A DNA stretch of 64,000 bases. It comes from Blastobasis lacticolella (taxonomy: Eukaryota > Arthropoda > Insecta > Lepidoptera > Blastobasidae). The stretch spans positions 10,593,545-10,657,544 of the forward strand of contig LR990042.1 in the NCBI GenBank assembly GCA_905147135.1, written 5' to 3'. Made by a program: the position numbers and the translations under genes. Below, piece by piece: positions 1 through 9,989 of the stretch. The number at the start of each line of letters is the position of its first letter. Position 1 is the first letter of the stretch. Below the pieces are notes generated by a model, which saw only the letters and a list, made by a program, of their open reading frames with translations, did no database searches and was not told where the DNA came from.

Positions 1-235
1 ATTATTATTATCTGATATAATATTTTAAGCCTAGATAGCGTCCGCTGCGTGAGTACCCACAAGACAGAACTCTACTTAGACCGATTGGCAAGCCGCTTTG
101 CATATTCATTATATTTTTGTTATCACCATATTTGTTTACAGAACGGGAGAATATCGTGCAGGAAAATGTATACTTGGGTCTACTGGATATCTACCAATGG
201 ATAGGGGAAGCCTTTAAATTCCTGCATGAAGTCAT
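1..235. other. Left-edge sequence, no gene recognised
   Basis: AT-rich sequence before the first LINE fragment. Short open frames overlap the start of the fragment on both strands but show no domain of their own. No repeat boundary could be fixed here. Confidence 0.4.
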
Positions 236-1015
236 GGACCAAGGTTGAGCTTGCGCAAGCCCTCCTCCACCATATACTTGAGGACCTCCTTAACAAACTC
301 GAGCGTCTACAGAACATCGGTATTCGGTTTATATTTGGGCTGCGCAAGTTCGACCACGTCATTAGGCTGCGGCGGGACGAGCATGTGTTGACAATACCGT
401 TCAATCCCCGTTCTCCCAAATACCTTATATGGCTTCAGATTCCAAAGTGCTGACCTAGTTCGGGATCTTCGATCAGCTCACGATAATACTCTGAGGCCAC
501 CGTTTACTCGATCTGGCTATTTTAAAGAGTCCTTTACTATGAAAGCTACCGTCTTGTGGAATCAGTTACCCAAAGAGATTCGTCACTCCAAGTCACTCAA
601 CTCCTTTAAGGCTAAGTTGCGCACGCATCTCCTCTCGACTGGCATATGAATTTTGATGTCCTTAATTAGAATTTTTCTTATGTAGTTTTTGTAGGTGTAT
701 TGTCTATATATATTTTAGTATTGTTATATGTGTACATTCACATGAAGGTGTAAATTTCTACTTTGTAGTAAGTATAAGTTTGCTAGTATAAGACTTATAC
801 TAGCAAACTTTCAGTAGTCAACAACATGGACTTATACTATAAGTCCATGTTGTTGACTTGCCTGCGTATTGAAGCGGTTCTTTAGACAAAGGTTGCCTGG
901 TAGAGATCGCTTGCAGTGATAAGGCTGCCTTTGCCCACAACTAGTTATGGTTTTTGTCGGACTTTTAAAGCAATTATTCATGTGTGAGCAATAAATAATT
1001 TCTTTATATATCTAA
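236..1015 (+). mobile_element. 5'-truncated non-LTR retrotransposon (LINE) fragment, copy 1
   Basis: This is the C-terminal end of a LINE reverse-transcriptase ORF plus its 3' UTR. The plus strand encodes a degraded tail including LLNKLERLQN and FGLRKFDHV, and it aligns with the better preserved copy at 59385-60150. Compared with that copy, about 13 codons around 275-290 and a later block after FDHV are missing, so the ORF is dead. It then runs through a recognisable end (WNQLPKEIRH) to a stop near 648. The 3' UTR shares GGTTGCCTGG and GATAAGGC blocks (891-930) with copy 2, and both end in GAGCAATAAA followed by an AT/TATC-rich tail. Two perfect palindromes interrupt the UTR. The clade is CR1/Jockey-group by inference. 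The 3' terminus abuts the minus-strand LINE. Confidence 0.8.
776..858. repeat. Two adjacent perfect palindromes in a LINE 3' UTR
   Basis: The first has 17-bp arms at 776-792 and 794-810 with a single central base (793). The second has 21-bp arms at 816-836 and 838-858, again with one central base (837). Both are perfect and only five bases separate them. The core ACTTATACT occurs in both. They sit between the ORF end and the conserved end of the 3' UTR. The matching interval of the other copy (about 59850-60030) contains nothing like them, so they look like a local insertion or snap-back duplication. Confidence 0.9.
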
Positions 1016-2813
1016 GTCCAGATAACCTTTTGGTCAAGTGGTAAATCTTGGATATGAAGCCAAGCCAGAGTTTAAGTCGTTGTGCTAGCGCAGGAAATGA
1101 GTAATTAATTTTACCTCGACTGTGAACTGTCGACAGTCCTTCACTAGAGTGGAAGTTATTGCCATAATTCTCTAATTTGTCAGCTATGCATTTCAGGAGG
1201 CTGTTACTGCTGGCGCGCACTCTGCTCACTAGCGACGAAGTTTTCTTGCGCCAGGTGGCATCGAAACCGTCCGTGCGCGCCTCGGCAAACATAGCAGACG
1301 CACTGCAGAAACGCGGCAGCCGTAACAGCGCCATGAATGCATTGTTGTACTGGACCCGCAGCGCGTTATAGGCCCGTTGCGTATACCGGACCCATAGACT
1401 CGCCGAGTACAGTGATGTGCAGTATGCTTTAAATAGCAATACTTTGACTGTGTCTGTACATCGTGCGAACCTACGAGCCAGCATATTCGCCCGGACCGAC
1501 AACGCCCTGCATTCCCTCTCCATATCCTCCTCATCCTTCAAGTCGTCCGTTACCAGATGGCCCAGATATTTGAATTTATAAACCCGTTTGATGGGCTGTC
1601 CATTTAGAACGATGGGAGGTATGGAAGTTGGGCTTTTGGCCCCAGCTTTAAAAATCATAAACTCGGTCTTTCTGGTGTTGTAAATAAGACCGTTCCCGGC
1701 CGCATACAACTCACAGACCCGGATAAGCTGCCCGAGTGCACTGATTGAGGGAGCCAGCAGCACCATGTCATCTGCATAGCTGATATTGTTAAAACAAACT
1801 CCATCAACATAGCATCCGACATGCATGCCACTGAGCGTCTCAATCAGTGCATTTACATACAGACTGAAAAGCAGAGGTGAGCTCAACCCTCCCTGTCTCA
1901 CTCCGCTTTCCAGCCTGTAGGCTTCCGAAAAGACACCTCCCCACTTCACACGGTTCTCTTGATTAAAATACCAAAACCTCAGAATCGATATCAACTCCGG
2001 CGGCACCTTCTCGTCTTTAAGTTTCAACCATAGTACGTCGTAAGACACCAAGTCGAATGCCTTTGAAAGGTCCATAAAACATGCATAGACTGGTGTCCGT
2101 CTATCTGCGTAGTACTTGACAGTATGCTTCAAACTCAATATGGCAGTTTCAGTTGATAACCCAGTTCGGAATCCAAACTGGGCATCATGCAGCTTGATCC
2201 GCTTTTCCAGAGAGGTGTTAAGCACACTGTCAAGCACTTTCGCTATAATAGTGGCCAAGGAAATCGGTCTATAATTTGTTTTGTCCGACGGGTCACCAGT
2301 CTTGCATTTAATAATAGGCACCACCAGAGTATCCATCAGATCCGGAGGTAGGTACGAATGGCTCAAGCATAAATTAAATAACATTGCGAGCACCCGTGGT
2401 AAGTGGGAGCCCGCATGCCTCAGGTGTTCGACGCTGAGCCCATCATGTCCAGGCGATTTGCCTCCAGTCATTCTGTTAATAGCCACTCTAACCTCTCTAG
2501 CCAGAATAATATTGGACATTTTGACATTCAAGGTATCAGCATCGTGCCCCCGGCATGGTGGCCCCAGAGGCGAATGCACCGAGAAATTATCCCGAAATAT
2601 GTTGGCATTGTCACTGGGGTTAGAAGCACCCTCGACACTCATAGAAATGCTAGACTTATTACTCAGGTTCCGCGTACACTTCCAGAAAATTCTAAAGTCT
2701 GCCTGTGAGTGATGTTTCGCCAACAAGTCCATTTTTAACTGTTCCTGATGGTTCTGACACCACCTAAGCTTCCCTTTAAACATTTTTCGCGATTCGACCA
2801 TCTCGGTATACAC
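978..2813 (-). pseudogene. LINE ORF2, reverse-transcriptase part
   Basis: A 611-codon open segment carries the complete catalytic core of a non-LTR reverse transcriptase, which would copy the element's RNA at a nicked chromosomal target. Visible landmarks are PGHDGL at about residues 121-126, FGFRTG near 213, motif A FMDLSKAFD with its aspartate at about 248, GVRQGGLSSP at 304-313, and the YADD box at 346-349. A cysteine- and arginine-rich C-terminal region follows. The ATG at the start is not the real start, because matching coding sequence continues upstream in another frame (2825-2990). The last 11 or so residues derive from the antisense of the neighbouring LINE's 3' tail, so the natural C-terminus has been replaced. 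All catalytic residues look intact, so the damage lies in frame continuity rather than in the active site. Confidence 0.88.
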
Positions 2814-3105
2814 AACTCCCGTGGATGGTTTACTGTACCGTAGCGAATTTTAGCCTAGCATTCCTATGAGCCTCGCAGACATGCTTATTCCACCCAACCA
2901 ACGGCCTTCTCCCAACACGCCTCGTAGATTTAACTTTATAAGTGGCAGCAGCCGCCTGACTCAAAATTCCGTCAATTTTACAATTTAAACTATTTACAAT
3001 TTGTTTATGAATATTGAAATTCTGAATTTAAATCAACACTTTTCAACTCGTTATTACATATATTATTGTATTCACTAATTTGTTCGCTATCTCTTTCTCC
3101 CCACT
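2814..3105 (-). pseudogene. Broken linker of LINE ORF2
   Basis: Between the endonuclease and RT segments, the minus strand still reads as LINE-like coding sequence in pieces. A stretch beginning RRVGRRPLVGWNKHV (about 2930-2886) resembles the conserved linker found before the RT domain in insect LINEs. It ends at a stop, and the RT segment resumes in a different frame. An AT-rich part nearer the endonuclease (about 3000-3100) carries further stops. I infer at least one frameshift plus one or more stop mutations. No separate gene is suggested. Confidence 0.65.
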
Positions 3106-3864
3106 TTATTTTACAACATTTAGGTTTTGCAAAATTATTTTACTCTCAATTACATTCAAATTGCACTTAATAACTAGTGGGAAATGGTCGGACCAACAGA
3201 CATCATATTTTACATACGCATTAATAACACAGTGGCCAGCCGCATTAGTAGCAATGCAATGGTCTAACCACCTCCGACATCCGTGTGCTTCGCTGACAAA
3301 CGTAAATGTACTTATAGGTAATATTTTTAAGTCTTGACATAACCATCTTTGCTCCGACGAAAATTCTATAAATTCGTGATAAAAGCGTTCACCCGGATGG
3401 GCATTAAAGTCTCCCAAGATGAAAGCAGATTCTATAGTTTGTTCTTCAACAATAGCAGATATTGCACTCAGACAGTCAGTAAATTCTGTTAGATTATCTG
3501 CACATTCAGTCGGCATGTAGACACTGAACACCACAAACGGGCGGTCACTTGTTACGACGCGTATTGCCGCTATCCGTGGATTGTTACACTGTATCACTGA
3601 TACGTGAAGAAAGATAGATTTCCGCCACAGCAACGCGACACCACTGAAGGGTCTGCCCCTAAGGATACCCGCGCCGGTGTTCACCGCGGACGTGCCCGTA
3701 CTCCCGATCTCCTCGTGCACGCCGTCCAGGAACGGCAGCTTGTCCGGCAGCAGCCACGTCTCCTGCAGGGCAACGATGTCCGCTGTTTCGCACAGTAGTG
3801 CAACTCCATCCACAGCGCGCTTTATATTTTTGCAATTGTATGTAACAAACGTTGCACTATACAT
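3106..3864 (-). pseudogene. LINE ORF2, apurinic-type endonuclease part
   Basis: A 252-residue open segment matches the exonuclease-endonuclease-phosphatase fold that nicks target DNA for LINE insertion. Expected catalytic positions are visible: TYNCKNIK near the start, the QETW glutamate at about residue 35, GDFNAHPG at about 151-158, RWLDH at 198-202 and the terminal SDH triad at 225-227. The start is convincing because the ATG follows directly after the stop that would end an undamaged ORF1. The domain is full length but ends before the linker because of a stop and a change of frame. On its own it could still fold, but it is cut off from the RT. Confidence 0.88.
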
Positions 3865-3983
3865 ACTATTTTTGTTGTGGTGACTGTTCTGTTCTATTCT
3901 GGCTTTCCAGGTGTCGATAAGGCATAAAGCGTCTGCACGTCACACCATCTGGCCAAAGCTTATCACTTAGGAACAGTTCAAGT

Positions 3984-5024
3984 TTATACCATAATTTTAT
4001 ATGCATTGTATTTTTTCTGTGATTTCATACGTATTTTCTGAAGCAGAACTTCTTCATTCGTTTTAGCGTATATGTATTCTAATATGTCTTTTTCAGACGT
4101 ATCCGTATGAACATTCGACACAAACAAAGCTACTCTCGAATCAGCTGGTCTAAATCGATCACCTTCCGAAACTATAGATTTTCCGCGCACACTCTCTATT
4201 CTGTTTCTATTTTTCTTATGCACTAAAGTCCATTCTCGCTTAGAATCTTCCGTCTTCCACTCGCCTCCACGGGCAATTATCTCCGCCATAGATGTAGTAC
4301 TTTTATTTACATTGTCCATACAGTAGGCACGCGAGTCACTCAGCTGTTCTTTTGTTACCCGGCTCGGCCGCTCGGTAGGTGTCGGTGCCGCGACCGCGTC
4401 ATCAGTAGGCATATAACACAGCTGATCGTGTGCCGCTGACAACTTGCACTTATCGCCAAGCAAAAACTCGACGCGTCCTCCCCGCCGCAAATCATTAGCT
4501 GGGCTCAAGGGCGAAGGTCGCAAATCGCGCACTACTGCTTTGTCGGGCGTATTTGCACTGGTGTTTGAAATATTTAAAATTCCGATCGGTCCGCTATCCA
4601 ATAGGCAACTACCTCCACCCTTTACTTTATTTATTCTTTGGTCCATATTCACTAAAGAAACATATTTCATTTCATTAATTTCCGATATGACACTATCTAA
4701 TTGATCTTTAGTTACGTAGGTGCTAATGTCTTTCACTTGCGACTGCAATACAACCATTTCTTTCAATAACCTAGTGACATCTATGTGATCAAAAGTGATC
4801 GGCGGCAATTTATGCAGTTCTCTCGCCACAAATATGGGGGTTTTATCCGGACCCGTGTTCTTAAAAGCAGTAATGATGTCCGACTCCTTTTGCTCCTTAT
4901 TCTTACGCCGTGACACATTTTGGACGGAGGTAGATATAGACGTGAACAACAATTCCTTTGCTGTACTAATTTCCTCAGAAGAAAAGCCACTTATGCACAG
5001 TCTAATTAAACTTTCTTCGTCCAT
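3984..5024 (-). pseudogene. LINE ORF1, RNA-binding-type protein, frame broken near the end
   Basis: A 346-residue segment starts with MDEESLIRLC and is charged and low in recognisable enzyme motifs, as is usual for LINE ORF1 proteins that bind the element RNA. The first 60-130 residues have coiled-coil-like heptad character (around LLKEMVVLQSQVKDIS). The C-terminal third (about residues 297-346, ALFVSNVHTD onward) has the beta-alpha pattern of an RRM-like nucleic-acid-binding fold. The frame stops at 3984, but sequence of the same character continues in another frame to a stop just before the ORF2 ATG. A single indel near 3985 therefore explains the short C-terminus. Assignment to ORF1 rests on position and composition; the RRM-like reading is an inference. 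Confidence 0.75.
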
Positions 5025-5170
5025 CTCATCAATCTTGTTCTAAACAAAACATAATACCTCATTTATTACAATATTGCACTGTATGCACTTTAAAGTTTCG
5101 TTAGCAATTTTTTCTGCACCCGACCGCTGTTGCGTTCGCGCGGAGACTGAATTACTATACTATACTGAAC

Positions 5171-5203
5171 TAAAATATTGTTAAAGGGTTTAACAATATT
5201 TTA
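5171..5203. repeat. Perfect 15-bp-arm palindrome at a LINE 5' edge
   Basis: The arms at 5171-5185 and 5189-5203 are exact reverse complements around a GGG centre. It lies just upstream of the ORF1 leader, about where the minus-strand LINE should begin. It resembles the near-zero-spacer palindromes at 776-858. Confidence 0.85.
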
Positions 5204-6917
5204 CCCGAAATTCTCTTGTAGTTAAGCAATACAGTCCAACGTCGGTATTTGGATGGTTGACCGTTTCGTACTTTGAGGGTAATGGAACTTCAGTACCGCA
5301 AACAAGCTCGCCATTCATTAGATGTGCCTCCTTATGCCGTATGTCTTCCGCGGCTTGAACAGTCTCGGTAGCCGTTTGGGACTCCTTTCTGTACGTAGGC
5401 AAGCATTTGACGCCATCTCACCTGAAGAGAAGCGACTATGCGGCAGAACATGCCTATCTACAGCCTCAGCCTATTCAACCTATTCACTTTGGCCTTGAAG
5501 AAGTACAGGTTTTGCGGTTCGGTGAACACATTAGTAGCCAAAGAGTTCTACTCCTTAGCTGTACGCATCAGAAAGGGCGAGCCAAAATGGGTCGGGCGGA
5601 TAGCTGGTATGTCTACTAGATAGGAAGGGTGGAACACCTGCCCACCCATTGTGCCCCGAAGCTGGAGGTTATTGGTCAATACTAGAGGCACATTTGTTTG
5701 TTTTGTACCCGACTGCGACAGAAGGAGGGTTATGTTTTTCAAATGTATGTATGTATGTGGGTAAAAATGTATATTTCTTTACATAGGCTCCAGCCCTAAA
5801 GGCTCAGTGGATTTTAACATAATATGAGGTGTTGTTAGATACGTCTTGGTCGCGCGAGTAACACAGGGTAACATTAAAAAAATTCGAGATGGCAGGTTTT
5901 AGGATCCATATCGTGACTTTCGGAAATACTTTTTGACTAAAACCAACACTGGAATAAAATATTTTAATATTTTAATTATTTTTATCTCGTATATTAAAAG
6001 TTGATGGTCAACAAATGTGAAACCATAAATGCCATCGTATTTAACAAAATCTAAAATATGTTCCCATAAATATTTTGCAACAGTTGCTTTTTCTTTGTAG
6101 ACGTTACAGTTTTTACATTTAATAAATAAAGGTATTTGCCGTGTACTTTTCTACCAAATGTTTGATCTCATCCGAACGGACTGACTCCAAAGGCATGTCA
6201 TGACTAGCCAGTGTCTTGCTAGACCTTTTCACAAATATTGGAGAGTCATATAACCTGAAGGTAGTGCCTCGATGATAATTGAACCCTAAATTCAGAAAGG
6301 AACTGAATTCACCGTCCTACAAATGTCCTACCCAAAGCGTTGGATTATTGAACCAGTCATTAAGTAAATCTTGTAGTTTGTATGGACTGGAACTCTTTAG
6401 ACCAATCTAGAGATCGTATTTTGGGCTAACGCTATGTATAATCATGTTTCTTTTGAGGTTTACGTTTAGGCATAGGTTAATCACCACCATTAAAAAATAA
6501 CTGTAAATGCATACGAAGCCATAAAGGCATGCAGAATGTTCACTGCAATGAATACGAAGCCAAATAAGTCTCAGTAATAAAAAGTGAAAAACCTATGCGA
6601 ACTTAGTAAAACACTGCAAAAAGTAAATTATCGTCTTATTTTGAAAGGTTCAAAGAATATAGTTATTTTTTTTTTCAGTTTTATATGTAGCACTGATTTA
6701 GTTGCTCATAGTTGATCGAATGCGTTACACTTACCCAAATTGACATTTAGCATGAGGCAACAATTAATTTTCCAGTTTACTATAAAACGCTTGTTTTGAT
6801 ATAAGTTAGTTTTTTAAAGATTTGTTTAGTTAACAAGTTAAAATTCTTTTAAGCTTTGACGGCCATAAATGTCTTCTTATGCGGTAGAGGGTTAACCAAA
6901 ACCTTACAGCTCCTGCA
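5204..6917. other. Intergenic, no gene recognised
   Basis: The 5190-5640 part is less AT-rich and holds 60-80 codon open frames on both strands. One on the minus strand at 5190-5402 encodes PLPSKYETVNHPN, but none matches a family I know. It may be a remnant of an older element. A short (ATGT)n run is at 5743-5756. From about 5760 to 6917 the sequence is AT-rich with no recognisable feature. Confidence 0.5.
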
Positions 6918-7352
6918 CGGGACGCACCATGTGATACCGACATACCGCTGTCGCTTATAACTTTTCTTAATTACGTCATCTCCAGCCAGCCTCGGAATAT
7001 AATTAAATCTCAACAAAAACAAGCTCTATATATACTTTTTACGTACTTCTTCTCGTAATAGCTGTGAATATATTTCTTTACACATTCCACATTTACAAGC
7101 ACGCTGAAGACTCGTCCGGAAGTATTGCAGAAAGCCATTACTCTCCGTTTTGCGTGAATTATGTAATAAGCGAAAGAATATAGCCGTGTTAACCGACGTT
7201 ATGGCTCCTTGTACAGTTTATTGGGCCTCAGGGTCAGGAGTTTTTACTAGGGTTTTATGTGAATTTTACACGAGACGCTTTGAAATTACAAAAACGACGT
7301 CGTTTTATTAGTTATCAAGGACTAATAATATTGTATATTCGTCTTTGATAAG
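6918..7352 (+). repeat. Left arm of the long inverted repeat
   Basis: This arm of about 435 bp pairs with 8915-9586. It contains the exact 16-bp palindrome AAAACGACGTCGTTTT at 7291-7306. Confidence 0.8.
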
Positions 7353-8914
7353 TTCGTTCTAGGCTAGGGAATTGTGTCAGGACAGAGCAAAGTGGCGGTC
7401 CATAGTCTCTGCCTACCCCACCTGTGGGACACATTTATGTATGTATATATGTATAAGTTCGTTCTTTTGATTCGATGTTTTAATAGGAGTAGGCACTAGA
7501 TGTTGTAACTGTATACACCTAACCTATCCTACACTACTCTATTTTGGTATTCGCTATGGCCAATGTAGATGACGTAGTGTAGAATTATTAAATGTCAAAT
7601 TCAGTTGCCCGCTAGGTTAATCAATGAGCAGTTTTCCAATAGGTATATAAAGCATTCCTAACCACTCCCTAGATGGCGCCCCGACAATTTCGGTAATTGA
7701 TAATCGCTTGAAATAGGTTCTTAGCAAGAAGGATATAAACACTGGGTACGTTATATTGGATAATATTGTATTTATCAATAGTTTTCAACCATTTGTTTGT
7801 AGTAATAAATTATTACAAACAAAACAAATATCAATTTGACTGAGTCAATTCGTTTCATGGACACTACGATCAAGAATGGAAGCAATACAAATATGAAACA
7901 TTTTGGTAAAAAATTACCAAAATTAATGCTTTTGCCATCTATTAATGCTTTTTGAAACCAATTGACAATACCTACTGGAAAACTCCTCATAGCCCCGCTT
8001 TTCTGTGTTTGAAACTATACTTACTGTACGTGACACTATTTAAGGCATCTTAAACAGTGTCACGCGCGTATAGTCCTGTCACGTTTCTCGTCCCTCACAT
8101 TAAACAAGCTTTGTGCTGTCTCCGTTTGCAGAGATTATACCGACAAAGGTATTAGTCACTAACTTCAGTGTTGTGATTCAATTTACTAAGCGTCTACTGG
8201 AATATCGATTAGATTGATTCAATATGTGCACACCCGAGAAAGGGAAGCTAGGGTTAGATGTTGGTACATGGTCGCTTTCTGTTTGTAGTGCCGGGATAAT
8301 TATGTATAAGTAAGGCGGGGTGGAATGTATGTATGTAAACGCTTTTGCAATTATCGATATAGAGAGAAGTTAATACGAATTTCCTTTTCATTGATGCTCA
8401 GGAGTGACCATACACAGATAACAGAAAGGCTGTGGATATAAATAGTTATGATGTACCACTGAATATGAATTTGTACAGTCAGCTGCAACGTGAATGAACC
8501 CCCATTGCATTAAGCATACTTTGAATGTTTAGTTGGGGGGTCAGTTCTCTATGCAGCTGATTATACATAAATTATTTTTATTTTATGTTTCTATAATAAG
8601 TACCTACAATGCGTACAGTTTTAGGGGTATTTGCGTTAATTTCGTATGATTAAAATCTTTGATAAAACAACGTGAATATAAGAAGATAAATTATTTGTGT
8701 TGGGAGATCGCAATCAAAGTTATAACTTGTTTATTTCTTACTTCGTTGTTTGTAATGGCGAAAAGTCGTTGTAGTCCCGTTTAGAGTGAAAGTTTTATAC
8801 ATGTTTAGGTATTATATATTTAATAAAAAATTAAAATATTTTCATATGAGTGGAAATATACAGTTACAAGTACTTCTTCCTAATCTTACGTATTAAAACA
8901 TCTAACCAAAGTAC
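7353..8914. other. Core of the long inverted-repeat element
   Basis: Non-coding. It holds two short degenerate lepidopteran repeat tails (about 7380-7455 and 8235-8338), each leading into (ATGT)n-like sequence. No transposase-like frame is visible. Confidence 0.5.
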
Positions 8915-9586
8915 TCTTATCAAACACGAATATACAATATTATTAGACCTTGATAACTAATAAAACGACGTCGTTTTTTGTAATATCAAAGCGTCTCGTG
9001 TAAAATTCACATGAAACCCTAGTACAAACTCCTGACCCTGAGGCCCAATAAACTGTAAAAGGAGCAATAACGTCGATTAACACGGCAATATTCTTTTGCA
9101 TATTACATAATTCACGCAAAACGGAGAGTAATGGCTTTCTGCAATACTTCCGAACGTCTTAACAGCATGCTTGTGAATGTAGAATGTGGAAAGTAATATA
9201 TTCACAGCTCTTACGAGAAAAAGAATACAAAAAGTAAATATAGAGCTTGTTTTTATTGAGATTTAATAATATTCCAAGGCTGGCTGGAGAAGAGGTAATT
9301 AGGAAAGGGCAAAAAGCTAATAAATACCACAGGTGACCGAATACTGGCTCGTTACTCGGACAGAGGATAAGCATTGCTATCCTACGAGGCAACGCAGCTA
9401 GCTTTCTGGGCACCATTCCGAGGGACAGCGGTATGGATGAATTTTTGATTTGTAGTATTTTAGTATTACTGTCTATTACTTATTTCTTACTTTCTAAAGG
9501 TCCTTTTAAATATTTAATCTGTATCTATTTAGAAAAGTTATAAGCGACAGCGGTAACAGTATGTCGGCATCACACGGTGCGTCCCG
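8915..9586 (-). repeat. Right arm of the long inverted repeat, with an insertion
   Basis: This is the reverse complement of the left arm. The 16-bp palindrome recurs at 8962-8977. Homology is interrupted between about 9304 and 9532 by unrelated sequence, then resumes to the outer end. Confidence 0.8.
9305..9531. other. Insertion inside the right arm
   Basis: These 227 bp or so are absent from the left arm and flanked by GAAA-type sequence on both sides. The plus strand starts GGGCAAAAAGCTAATA, which resembles the CTAR-type ends listed below as Helitron-like. The 85-codon minus-strand frame here has no recognised domain. Confidence 0.5.
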
Positions 9587-9814
9587 AATTTATTACGTTT
9601 TCTTCTTGTAGCACTTCCTTTCACAATGTGTTTAGTCCACCACTTTTAACTTACAACTATTTTTGTTACAATTTGTGACGAGTTTTAATCAATTTAAATT
9701 CTTAATTTATTTTGTAAAATTAACTTCATTCCTTTTACAGCGTTTAAATAAACGAAAATTGGCGCTAAAACCATCAAAAATTTAAAAATCACCATCCCTA
9801 CATATCATAAAACA

Positions 9815-9989
9815 AAGTTCCACGCCACGTCTGTCTGTCTGTCTTTTCGCGATAAACTTAAAAATTTCATGTGGTTTTTACTATTATTTAGAGAATTTCT
9901 TCCATAATATTTATTTGTATAATACAAGCATAATTATTATTATAGAGTATCCTCAAAAAACCCGTACGAAGCCGGGGCGGGTCGCTAGT
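9815..9989 (+). mobile_element. Helitron-like 3' end (putative)
   Basis: The segment runs from a GTCTGTCTGTCTGTC block to GGGGCGGGTCGCTAGT. A GC-rich potential hairpin followed by CTAG and then T is the expected terminus of a Helitron, which moves by rolling-circle replication and makes no target duplication. The 5' TC end was not located. Similar tails appear near 33855-33876 and 39145-39156. Confidence 0.35.

Larger units (their letters stand above)
978..5170 (-). mobile_element. Near full-length CR1-like non-LTR retrotransposon
   Basis: Reading on the minus strand there is a short 5' leader, ORF1 (3984-5024), then ORF2 split into an endonuclease part (3106-3864) and an RT part (978-2813), about 4.2 kb in all. 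ORF1 and ORF2 lie almost back to back, as expected for a two-ORF LINE. The 5' end is not sharply defined and is placed near the palindrome at 5171-5203. The 3' end is lost: the RT frame runs into the antisense of the neighbouring LINE's tail near 1015. At least three reading-frame breaks make the copy inactive as it stands: the end of ORF1, the endonuclease-RT linker, and the RT start region. Clade placement as CR1-group is by domain order and motif style only. A tree of the RT domain would settle it. Confidence 0.8.
6918..9586. mobile_element. Element with long terminal inverted repeats (2.67 kb)
   Basis: The left arm (6918-7352) reappears as its reverse complement at 8915-9586. The outer ends are CGGGACGCACC on the left and GGTGCGTCCCG on the right. 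Matching blocks include GCTGTCGCTTATAAC, the region around the GACGTC palindrome, and GACTAATAATATTG near the inner ends. The arms differ by scattered substitutions and small indels, and the right arm has an extra 227 bp or so (about 9305-9531). The 1.56-kb core (7353-8914) has no ORF above 71 codons and no recognised gene. This fits a non-autonomous foldback or long-TIR DNA transposon. Two oppositely oriented copies of one repeat are an alternative. No clear target-site duplication was found. Confidence 0.75.

Noticed and set aside
5190..5402. 70-codon minus-strand frame upstream of the LINE
   Set aside because: Possible remnant of another element, but no family recognised and both ends are undefined.
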